Made by a program: the position numbers and the translations under genes
NCBI GenBank assembly: GCA_903919185.1
Contig: CAIXHF010000024.1
Coordinates: 1 to 61,110, forward strand
Source: an uncultured Opitutia bacterium
GTDB lineage: Bacteria > Verrucomicrobiota > Verrucomicrobiia > Opitutales > UBA953
Direction of reading: 5' to 3'
DNA: 61,110 bases
In this document: positions 42,230-50,000 of the stretch, in pieces
How the letters are laid out: each line of letters begins with the position of its first letter
How positions within the stretch are numbered: position 1 is the stretch's first letter
The notes under the pieces: model-generated
Database searches by the model: none
The model's input: only the letters and a program-made list of their open reading frames with translations
What the model was told of the DNA's origin: nothing

Positions 42230-43171
42230 TTACTTCCGCGCCTCGGTGCCGTGTTGGAGATACCAGGCGTAGACCCCGCGGATACCTTCATCTAAACTAA
42301 TACGGGGTCTCCAACCCAAGCTCTTGATGCGCGCGACATCCATGAGTTTGCGCGGGGTGCCATCGGGCATCGCGGGATCAAACTCCAGCGAGCCTGTGAA
42401 GCCTACGGTGGTCGCGACCTTCTGGGCTAACTCTCGAATAGAAAGCTCTTCGCCCGAACCGATGTTGATATGGTCGGCCTCAGCATAACGGTCCATCAGC
42501 AACAAACACGCACTCGCCACATCGGCGGCATGTAGGAATTCCCGGAGGGGCGTGCCCGTGCCCCAAAGCATCAGCTGGGCGTCGCCCCGGAGCTTGGCTT
42601 CATGCATTTTACGAATCAGCGCCGGGAGAACGTGGGAGTTTTGGAGAGAGAAATTATCGCCTAGCCCGTAGAGGTTGCAGGGCATTGCGCTGATGAAGTC
42701 GCACCCGTATTGCTGGCGGGCGAAGGTACAGAGCTTAATCCCAGTAATTTTGGCGACCGCGTAAGCCTCGTTAGTAACCTCGAGCGGGCCGGTGAGGAGC
42801 GCCGCTTCTTGAATCGGTTGCGGCGCGAACTTCGGGTAGATGCAACTGGAACCCAGAAACAATAGCTTTTGCACGCCCGCGTGGCGGGCCCCGTCGATGA
42901 CGTTCGCCGCCATCATCAAATTATCGAACAGGAAGTCGTACGGCGCCGAGGCGTTGTGATGAATACCGCCGACGCGCGCCGCGGCCATAATCACATAGGT
43001 CGGCTTTTCCTGGGCGTAGAACGCCCGGACCTGCGCGCCATCGCGGAGGTCGAGCTCGGCTGACGTCCGGACGATGACCTGCGTATGGCCAGCGGCCTGC
43101 AGGGCGCGCACGATGGCTGAGCCGACCATGCCGCGGTGACCCGCGACGTAAACTTTAGCAGTGCGATCCAT
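42230..43171 (-). CDS. fcl: GDP-L-fucose synthase
   Basis: 313-residue extended SDR that epimerises and reduces GDP-4-keto-6-deoxymannose to GDP-L-fucose with NADPH. Signatures: KVYVAGHRGMVGSAIVRAL, AAARVGGIHHN, LFLGSSCIYPKFAPQPI with the catalytic Ser, NEAYAVAKITGIKLC with Tyr and Lys, and CNLYGLGDNF. It follows gmd by four bases. Its product would feed the GT10 fucosyltransferase at 3.5-4.5 kb. Its substrate is shared with the ColD-like enzyme, so the two branches compete. Confidence 0.97.
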   Translation of the reverse strand: MDRTAKVYVAGHRGMVGSAIVRALQAAGHTQVIVRTSAELDLRDGAQVRAFYAQEKPTYVIMAAARVGGIHHNASAPYDFLFDNLMMAANVIDGARHAGVQKLLFLGSSCIYPKFAPQPIQEAALLTGPLEVTNEAYAVAKITGIKLCTFARQQYGCDFISAMPCNLYGLGDNFSLQNSHVLPALIRKMHEAKLRGDAQLMLWGTGTPLREFLHAADVASACLLLMDRYAEADHINIGSGEELSIRELAQKVATTVGFTGSLEFDPAMPDGTPRKLMDVARIKSLGWRPRISLDEGIRGVYAWYLQHGTEARK

Positions 43172-43175
43172 CCGC

Positions 43176-44237
43176 TCAGCGATGCTTGTGGGCGACTAGT
43201 TTCAGGTCCGAGTCGACCATCTTGTGCACCAGCTGCTCGAAGGATGTCTGCTGGGGGTCCCAGCCCAATTCGCGGATGGCCTTCGCGGGGTTGCCCAAGA
43301 GCTGCTCGACTTCGGTCGGGCGGAAGTAGCGTGGGTCGACGGCGACCAGCGTCTTGCCCGACTTCGGGTCGATGCCCTTCTCGTCCGCCCCAACGCCCCG
43401 CCATTCCAATTCGATGCCCGCGCGGCGGAAGGCGTGCGTGCAGAATTCACGCACGGTATACATCTTACCCGTCGCAATGACGAAGTCATCGGGCTGGTGA
43501 TGTTGCAGGATAAGCCACATGCACTGGACGAAGTCGGGGGCATAGCCCCAATCGCGTTGCGAGGACAGGTTACCGAGGAAGAGGCAGTCCTGGCGGCCAT
43601 GGATAATATTCGCAACGGCCAGGGTGATTTTACGGGTAACGAACGTTTCGCCGCGGCGCTCCGACTCATGGTTGAAGAGGATACCGTTGCTGGCGAAGAT
43701 ACCGTAGGCTTCGCGATAGTTACGCGTAATCCAATAGGCATAGATTTTGGCGACGCCGTAAGGACTGCGCGGGTAGAACGGGGTGGTCTCCGACTGCGGA
43801 ACTTCGACCACCTTGCCGTAGAGCTCAGAGGTCGACGCTTGGTAAATTCGGACCTTCTGCTCCAGCTTCAAGATACGGATGGCCTCGAGTAGCCGGAGCG
43901 TGCCGATACCGTCGGTGTCGGCGGTGTATTCAGGGACATCGAAAGAGACCTTCACGTGGGACATCGCCCCGAGGTTGTAGATCTCGTCCGGCTGCACATC
44001 GCCGATGACGCGGATGAGGTTGGTGCTGTCACCGAGGTCGCCATAGTGGAGCTTGATCTTCTTGACGTGGATGTCGCGGACGAGGTCATCCATGTAGAGG
44101 TGCTCGATCCGTTCCGTGTTAAAACTGGAGGAGCGGCGGATGAGCCCATGGACCTCGTAGCCCTTGTTTAGTAAGAACTCGGCGAGGTAGGAGCCGTCTT
44201 GACCGGTGATACCGGTGATGAGTGCGCGTTTTTTCAT
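43176..44237 (-). CDS. gmd: GDP-mannose 4,6-dehydratase
   Basis: 353 residues. [36 protein letters not shown] is the diagnostic N-terminus. Others are [40 protein letters not shown] with Tyr-Lys, [17 protein letters not shown] and [17 protein letters not shown]. It converts GDP-mannose to GDP-4-keto-6-deoxy-D-mannose, branch point for fucose, rhamnose, perosamine and colitose. In this window both a fucose branch (fcl) and a probable 3,6-dideoxy branch exist. Spacing to the upstream nucleotidyltransferase gene is 12 bases. Confidence 0.97.
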   Translation of the reverse strand: MKKRALITGITGQDGSYLAEFLLNKGYEVHGLIRRSSSFNTERIEHLYMDDLVRDIHVKKIKLHYGDLGDSTNLIRVIGDVQPDEIYNLGAMSHVKVSFDVPEYTADTDGIGTLRLLEAIRILKLEQKVRIYQASTSELYGKVVEVPQSETTPFYPRSPYGVAKIYAYWITRNYREAYGIFASNGILFNHESERRGETFVTRKITLAVANIIHGRQDCLFLGNLSSQRDWGYAPDFVQCMWLILQHHQPDDFVIATGKMYTVREFCTHAFRRAGIELEWRGVGADEKGIDPKSGKTLVAVDPRYFRPTEVEQLLGNPAKAIRELGWDPQQTSFEQLVHKMVDSDLKLVAHKHR

Positions 44238-44249
44238 AGCTGGTAAAAG

Positions 44250-44681
44250 TTAGGCCTGTTTGGCTTGGGCGATGATGCGGGAGCTGCTATCGATTTTGGC
44301 GCCTAGGCCATCGATCAGTTTGGCCCCATGCTTATTTAGCACGACCATCTCGGGAATATTGCCGGCATGGCGGTCGCCACCCTTGCAGAAGACGGCGTCG
44401 TGACCAGCGGCCCGGGCCTCACTAATCAATTGCTCTAAGGTCGCGCAGACGGAGCCGTCTTGGTCGATGGCGAGGACCGCCCGGTCAACGATACGGAGCG
44501 CGGCGGTCACCGCGAGCCGGGTGTCCTGGTCCATGAACGACTTGCCTTTTTTGAGTGCCCCTTGGGCGTCATTATTCACGATGACCCAAAGCACGTCCCC
44601 TTGGGCGCGGGATAGTTCCAGCAACTCGAGGTGCCCGCGGTGCAAGGGGTCGAAATAGCCGCTGGTGATGGCGATGCGCAT
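44250..44681 (-). CDS. Cytidylyltransferase-like nucleotidyltransferase (HldE C-domain/TagD-like)
   Basis: 143-residue single-domain protein with the class signature ITSGYFDPLHRGHLELLELSR, whose HRGH motif binds the nucleotide, and a C-terminal KIDSSSRIIAQ resembling the SSxxI motif of the superfamily. Relatives couple sugar-phosphates or glycerol-phosphate to ADP or CDP. No kinase partner (HldE/HldA) is in the window, so heptose activation is only one option. It is the first gene of the long operon, downstream of the repeat-rich 263-bp gap. Confidence 0.75.
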   Translation of the reverse strand: MRIAITSGYFDPLHRGHLELLELSRAQGDVLWVIVNNDAQGALKKGKSFMDQDTRLAVTAALRIVDRAVLAIDQDGSVCATLEQLISEARAAGHDAVFCKGGDRHAGNIPEMVVLNKHGAKLIDGLGAKIDSSSRIIAQAKQA

Positions 44682-44699
44682 AGGGTAAGGAAAGGTTTA

Positions 44700-44843
44700 A
44701 GCAGTTAGCGGTTGGGACAATTCAAACCAAGACGGGGTAAGATTTAGCGATTAGGAAGATGCAGCCAAGGCGGGGCTTGGGATAGGAGGCAGGGAAATGT
44801 TGGGCGGGGGATTTTATTTCCTGACCGACAACTGCTAACCGCT
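44700..44843. repeat. 144-bp element with 15-bp inverted ends (AGCRGTTAGCRGTTG)
   Basis: AGCAGTTAGCGGTTG at 44700-44714 is the inverted counterpart of 44829-44843 (AGCGGTTAGCAGTTG on the minus strand), differing at two transitions. Each end is a tandem pair of an AGCRGTT unit. The core is GC-rich and contains a possible promoter; it has no open frame of note. It may be a MITE-like or a structured leader element. Confidence 0.5.
44741..44768 (-). promoter_or_regulatory. Candidate promoter of the long operon
   Basis: On the minus strand TTGGCT (44768-44763) and TAAATC (44746-44741) are 16 bases apart, about 60 bases before the first start codon at 44681. The match to a sigma-70 promoter is modest; location is the main support. 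Confidence 0.35.
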
Positions 44844-44873
44844 GCTGCCCACTTTACACACCCGGGCAGGCTA

Positions 44874-44904
44874 CCGCACGTGGAGGCGATGGTCGCCGCA
44901 CGTG
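44874..44904. promoter_or_regulatory. Two direct CCGCACGTG sites 22 bp apart
   Basis: CCGCACGTGGAGG and CCGCACGTGAGGG start 22 bases apart, i.e. two helical turns, and both contain the palindrome CACGTG. They lie just upstream of the candidate promoter of the long operon, a position suited to a dimeric regulator. The protein is unknown. Confidence 0.45.
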
Positions 44905-44944
44905 AGGGAAGATAGACTGTCAGCCGAGTGATCGGCCAAAAACT

Positions 44945-45469
44945 TTAGGACTCCCTCGGGGGAGGGAGCATCAAAGGAAAGAGTTCGAGGGCGCGGGCGT
45001 TCCAGCGGCGAAGCCGGGTGAGCCGTTCGATGACCTCGGCAGAAGCTTGTGAGTCCTGGGCGCCTTGGACGATGCGGTCGAGGCTGGGACTCGATTGCTC
45101 CAAGGCGGGTAAAACCTGACTGCGCAGCAGGGTGACCAAGGAAGCGGCCAAGGAAGCGGTCGGTTGCCAGCGTTCCCGGCGAGAGCCCGGTGCCTTAACC
45201 GAGAGGACCATGCCTTGGTCTCTAAGGAACTTAAGTCCTTGACTGACAGAGCCTTTACTCATCCCGAGGCGGCCCTGTATTTGGTCGAAATCAACCGCCG
45301 CAGGCGCCGCGTAAAGCAATGAATAGATCTCGGCGACCGAACGCGGGACCCCTAAAATACCCGCCATTCTTACGAAAAATTCGGCTAATTCGGCTTCATG
45401 GGCAGTCAGTGGCGCAAAGGAAGGCCGGCTCTTGCGGCGGGCAGTTAGCTTAGCGGAAGGGGGTGTCAT
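44945..45469 (-). CDS. GbsR/MarR-family transcriptional regulator
   Basis: 174 residues. A winged-helix domain spans about residues 25-120: ELAEFFVRMAGILGVPRSVAEIYSLLYAA, DFDQIQGRLGMSKGSVSQGLKFLRDQGMV and a beta-wing rich in Arg (VKAPGSRRERW). The MSKGSVSQGLKFL recognition helix is typical of GbsR-like members. A C-terminal helix bundle should dimerise. Genes of this type often sit beside exopolysaccharide clusters in Verrucomicrobiota. It precedes the long operon in the same direction and is divergent from an oxidoreductase gene; the gap between them has a palindrome that could be its own operator. Confidence 0.85.
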   Translation of the reverse strand: MTPPSAKLTARRKSRPSFAPLTAHEAELAEFFVRMAGILGVPRSVAEIYSLLYAAPAAVDFDQIQGRLGMSKGSVSQGLKFLRDQGMVLSVKAPGSRRERWQPTASLAASLVTLLRSQVLPALEQSSPSLDRIVQGAQDSQASAEVIERLTRLRRWNARALELFPLMLPPPRES

Positions 45470-45492
45470 CGGGCCGAGGGGGGACTCGGCTG

Positions 45493-45515
45493 ATGTTTCA
45501 ATAATTTTTGAACAT
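45493..45515. promoter_or_regulatory. 23-bp imperfect palindrome upstream of the GbsR-like gene
   Basis: ATGTTTCAA, an AT-rich centre, then TTGAACAT; 8 of 11 pairs match about base 45504. It lies between the divergent regulator and oxidoreductase genes, 24 bases from the regulator's ATG, a usual place for autoregulation. Confidence 0.45.
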
Positions 45516-45615
45516 ACGCAAGGGCTTTTTGCCAGAATGAGTTAAAGTGCCCAGATACCCCTGCCCTACCCACCCTTGCCTCCCCCTCGGGCTAGCCCTA
45601 AATCTGGCTACACCC

Positions 45616-46890
45616 ATGCGACGTCTAACCCTGGCCTTCTGCGGTTGTGGATCCCGCGCTCGGACCTACGCAGGGATTGCCGCTGAGATGCCCGACCGCT
45701 TTGCGCTCGTGGCCGGGGCCGACCCGGTCGAAGGACGCGTCGAGTTCATCCGGGGCAAATCTGACCGACCGACGGACTTCCGCGGTTATGCTTCAGCCGA
45801 GGCCATGTTCGCGGCCGGCAAGCCAGCGGACGTCGTTATCATCGGCACCCAAGATGCCCAGCACCGAGACCACGCCATCCGCGCCATGGAGCTCGGTTGC
45901 GACCTGCTCCTGGAGAAGCCCATCGCCAACCGGCTCGAAGACGTCCTCGCCGTCCAGGCCGCCGCTCGGCGCCTCGGGCGTCGCGTCGTCGTCTGCCACG
46001 TCCTCCGCTACACGCCTTTCTACGCCCAAGTCGAAAGCCTCCTCCGCAGTGGGGTCGTGGGTGAAATCGTGACCGCCAACTTCATTGAAGGCGTTCAACC
46101 CTGGCATCAAGCTCACTCCTTCGTCCGCGGACATTGGGCCAACGAAAGCAAGTCCTCGCCGATGATCTTAGCGAAGAGCTGCCACGACATGGATCTCTTG
46201 GCCTGGCTCATCAATCGGCCCTGTTTAGCGGTTTCCTCTCATGGCGCGCTGACGCAATTCACCGCAGCCCACGCCCCGGCGGGCGCACCCGCGCGTTGCA
46301 CCGACGGTTGTCCCGTGGCCAGCCAGTGTCCTTACGATGCGCACCGCTACGCCCAGCCCGAAGGCCGCCGCTGGCTAGGCATGGTCTATGATCGTGCGAA
46401 GGAAGCCACGGACGAAGAAATCTTCACGTGGCTCCGCACGAGCCCCTGGGGACGCTGCGCCTTCCGCTGCGACAACGATGTCGTCGACCATCAGGTGCTG
46501 GCGCTGAAATTTACGGGGGAGGTGACCGCGACCTTCACGATGACCGCGTTTGACGACGGCCGGCAGCTGGAGATTTTTGGGACTAAAGGCGTCCTGCGCG
46601 GTGGCGCCTTCGTCAAAAAGCACTTGGGCTGTGATTTAGTCTTCACGCCCCACGGCTGGAACCAGACCGCGGAGAAAATCACCGTGGAGGCGCCCACGGG
46701 CGGGTATGCCGGCCACGGCGGGGGCGACGCGGGCCTGATGGCCACGCTCCACGCCGAGTTGACGGGAGCCGATGCCTCCACACTGCGCACCTCGCTAGAG
46801 GTTTCGATTCAAAGCCACCGCATGGCCTTTGCGGCGGAAACTTCCCGCAAAGAAGGCCGCACCGTGGTCATTGAGACCTCGGCCGGCTAA
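45616..46890 (+). CDS. Gfo/Idh/MocA-family oxidoreductase with Cys-containing insert
   Basis: 424 residues. The Rossmann domain starts LTLAFCGCGSRARTYAGIA and has LLLEKPIANRLEDVL with the EKP motif. The C-terminal domain contains AKSCHDMDLLAWL (catalytic-site Asp/His region) and a Cys-rich insert (RCTDGCPVASQCPYDAHRY) found in a subset of the family, perhaps binding a metal. The first in-frame GTG (45547) would add a Pro-rich stretch unlike the family, so the ATG at 45616 is chosen, though no clear ribosome site precedes it. Divergent from the regulator; substrate unknown, likely a sugar. Confidence 0.85.
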   Translation: MRRLTLAFCGCGSRARTYAGIAAEMPDRFALVAGADPVEGRVEFIRGKSDRPTDFRGYASAEAMFAAGKPADVVIIGTQDAQHRDHAIRAMELGCDLLLEKPIANRLEDVLAVQAAARRLGRRVVVCHVLRYTPFYAQVESLLRSGVVGEIVTANFIEGVQPWHQAHSFVRGHWANESKSSPMILAKSCHDMDLLAWLINRPCLAVSSHGALTQFTAAHAPAGAPARCTDGCPVASQCPYDAHRYAQPEGRRWLGMVYDRAKEATDEEIFTWLRTSPWGRCAFRCDNDVVDHQVLALKFTGEVTATFTMTAFDDGRQLEIFGTKGVLRGGAFVKKHLGCDLVFTPHGWNQTAEKITVEAPTGGYAGHGGGDAGLMATLHAELTGADASTLRTSLEVSIQSHRMAFAAETSRKEGRTVVIETSAG

Positions 46891-46902
46891 AGACTTCCAC
46901 CT

Positions 46903-46980
46903 TGGCGCCCCCTTGGGGATTCGAACCCCAGTTACCTCAATGAAAACGAGGTGTCCTGGACCGGGCTAGACGAAGGGGGC
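46903..46980 (-). tRNA. tRNA-Glu (UUC)
   Basis: On the minus strand a 75-base cloverleaf folds completely: acceptor GCCCCCT/AGGGGGC, D arm with GTCTAGCCCGGTCCAGGAC, anticodon stem CCTCG/TGAGG with loop TTTTCAT giving anticodon TTC, and T arm CTGGGGTTCGAATCCCCA. The discriminator is G and CCA is encoded (46905-46903). It lies 63 bases past the autotransporter terminator and converges on the oxidoreductase gene. Confidence 0.97.
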
Positions 46981-47043
46981 TTCCGGTGGAGAGACGGAAC
47001 TTACGGACCAGCACCCCTTGGTCAAGATTTTAGGCGAAGGCAC

Positions 47044-47073
47044 AAAAAAGGGGTGCGCCTCACGACGCACCCC
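47044..47073 (-). terminator. Intrinsic terminator after the autotransporter operon
   Basis: On the minus strand an 8-bp stem (GGGGTGCG/CGCACCCC) with an 8-base loop is followed by six Ts, 27 bases past the stop of the first autotransporter. Confidence 0.85.
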
Positions 47074-47099
47074 AATTTCTAGGGTTTTAGGCCGATTTC

Positions 47100-50000
47100 T
47101 TAGAAGCGCTTACGGTAGCCCGCATTCACGCCGATCGAGTTCCCGTTACCCTGTTCGTAGGACAAACCAATCGAGAAGGTGGAATTCTCATCCGGTCCGA
47201 AGTTCAGGGACGGGCTGACATAGAAGCCTGACCCAGCGTTGACGCGCAAGCTGGAGGTGTAAGTCGTGTTGATGCCCGTCGAGTTCGTGGACGTGAAGTC
47301 ACCAAACTCACCCGAGAACTGCTTCACGTAGCCGATGTCCATGGACAGACGGTAGCGCCAATCGCCACGGCCTTCTTCCCACATGCGGTGGAAGCCAGTG
47401 CCGACGCGCACCGACGCCTGGGAGGTCGACCCAGAAGTGACCGACATTGCGTCGGCCTGGCCGGATTCCTCCATGCTCGACAACTTGGTCGAAGCATACT
47501 GCACGCCGATGAAAGGAGTGATGAAGGTATCGGTCGACTTCAGCGCGATGACGGTCCCGAGGCGACCCCACACCCCATAGGTCAAAGCACTCGGGGACGA
47601 CGCGTTCGTGTTGCCAGAACCAATCACGGAGTCGCGGCTAATCTTCGACGATAAGTGCGAGACGGAGACGCCCGCATCGAGCGAGAGTTGACCACGCATC
47701 GCCACCGTACCGACGTAGGCGTTGGCGGCGAAACCATTACCAGAAGCGCTGGTGGAGGTATCGCTGGAGAGCGAGAAGTGCTGGGCGGTCAGGGCGTAAC
47801 CGGCGACGCCATCGACGCCGACCTGCGTGGTATAGCCAGCGGTGACGCCATAAGTCGTCGCCTTGTTCTGGAGCTCGCCGGAGGCACCCACCGTGGCCTT
47901 GCCACCGATGGTATCGACGTACCACTCGTTGGAAAGAATCGTCAAGCTAGCGCGGTCAAAACGACGAAGCTCGAGGCGGCGGGCTGCGTTATTGATGTTC
48001 TGCTGGAAGAGCGTGCCTGCGGCCGTCACGGTGCCTGCGGCACCGTACGGGGTGAGGTTATTAAGTGCGGTCTGAAGGGCGGCGTCGCCAAGGATGGCCA
48101 TACCAGCACCGACGGCATTGTAACTCGCGGCAGGCGTGGAACGATAGACGTCATCCGCTGTACCTAACAGGGTGTCCGCACCGTTATTCACCAGGACCGA
48201 GTTAACCTGCGTGATGGACTTGATGGATGCCAACAATGAGGCTGGGGCCTTGAAGGTATCGTAGTCCGACGGAGCGCGGACGACGTAGGCCGCGAACTCG
48301 CCAACCTTGCCGCTGGCATCCGTTGGGGAGGAGAGGACGTAGCGGAATGGGCTGACACCCTGGGAGGTGATCTGCAAAGCAGGGATCAGCGTCGTGAAGC
48401 TAGAACTATTGGCGCCAACGGTATCCTTAAAGAGGACGAAGCGCTGACCGAAGGCCGGGGCGGTTGCACCGAACTGCTTCAGGGTGATTGAACCAGTGCC
48501 GCCGTTATTGAGGTCGGCCGTACCCGTGAAGAGCACTTGGTCGTTATAGGTACCGTTAGCCAACGTGGCCGAGAGCTCCATAATGAAAGCGCCCGTATTG
48601 GTGACGTTGCCATTCACCGTGACGATACCAGGCGAGTACCCCGGGGAAACCGTGCCGTTGTTGACGAGGTTCGCGTTTGTAAGCGTTGAACCGATGACGA
48701 CCTGGCCACCCAAGGTACTATTGGCGCCAACCGTGACGCCGCTGCTGATAGCGATGGCGTTGGTGCCGGTCGTGCCGAGAACGACATTAGCGCCCGTCTG
48801 CAGGATAAGCCCACCCGCGAAAGAACCCGTAATCGTCAGGGTGCCGGTCGGACCAGAAGTGGCCCCGAGGACATTGATCGTACCGCTGCTCGTGGAGGAC
48901 GTGAAGCCAGACGTACCCAAAATCGGCGCGGAGGCATCTTGCTGAATAGAAAGGTTGCCGCCCTTAAGGGAGACGCTACGGCCACCGAGAATTTGGTTAG
49001 CGACTGGGGTCACCAAAAGCGTACCAGCCTCGACTTCATAAGAAGCAAAGATCGGGTCAGCCACCGAGCCCGCATTGGCGTTCAGAGCGCCAAGGCCCGT
49101 CTTGATGAACTTCACGGCACCCGTGGTGCCAGCCAAGGTCGTGCTGAAAGTTGTGGGCGAACCAGCGGTCACATTTACCGCGAGCGCGCCACCCTTGAGG
49201 GTCAAGGCGGTCGTTTTGGTATAACGGGAGTCGAGCTCCAGATTACCCGCCGTCGTGCCGTCACCCACCGTCAGGGTGATGTTGGCGCCCAACTGCGTGG
49301 CGAGCGCTGTATTTGTGAAGCTGGCGCGGCCTGGGCCGACGAACGTCAGCTGCGAAGCTGCCCCCGAAACGGTGCCGATGAAACTGGTATCGATCGCTTG
49401 ATTGATGGTGACGGCGCCGCCGGTGTTAAAATCGAGGACGGAAAGGGCCGACCCATTAACGCCGGCGATGGCCGTCTGGGCGTTTTGGTGCAAGCGCACG
49501 TAGTCTCCGAGATTGATGGCCGCCAAGGTAGGGGCAGCGGTCAGATAGACGTCGCTAGCCGTGGTGGTACTATTGGAAATCTGCAGGGTGCCCTGTGAAG
49601 AAACCGAGGCGCCCTGGATCTGCGCGCCCAAATTGCGGTTTCGACCTGCGCTAAGAAGAACCTCGAGCGTCGAACCAGTGGCAATGGATGCGTTGATCAG
49701 GTTAATCGCGGCGTTCGCAGCGCCGTTGGCACGCGTATCCAGGACCGTGAGTTTGCCGCCCAAGACTTCGTAAGCAGAGGCCGTCACGGTGCCGTTAGAG
49801 AGCGTGATTTGGCCAGCGCCATTCTTAAGGATGGTGCCGAGGCCGGTCACCGCCCCTGCATAGGTCTGTGCAGCCGTGCTATCATCATTATTGAAGCCAA
49901 TCTTAGCGCCAGCGGCGACATTGAGGCTAGCGCCACCAAAACCAGCAATCGTGCCGATCAAGGTGCCGGACTGGACATTAATGGAGCCAATCACGTTGGC

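Noticed and set aside
42841-42880. TTTTGCAC within fcl as another copy of the element box
   Set aside because: Single occurrence inside a conserved coding region; no second box or hairpin.
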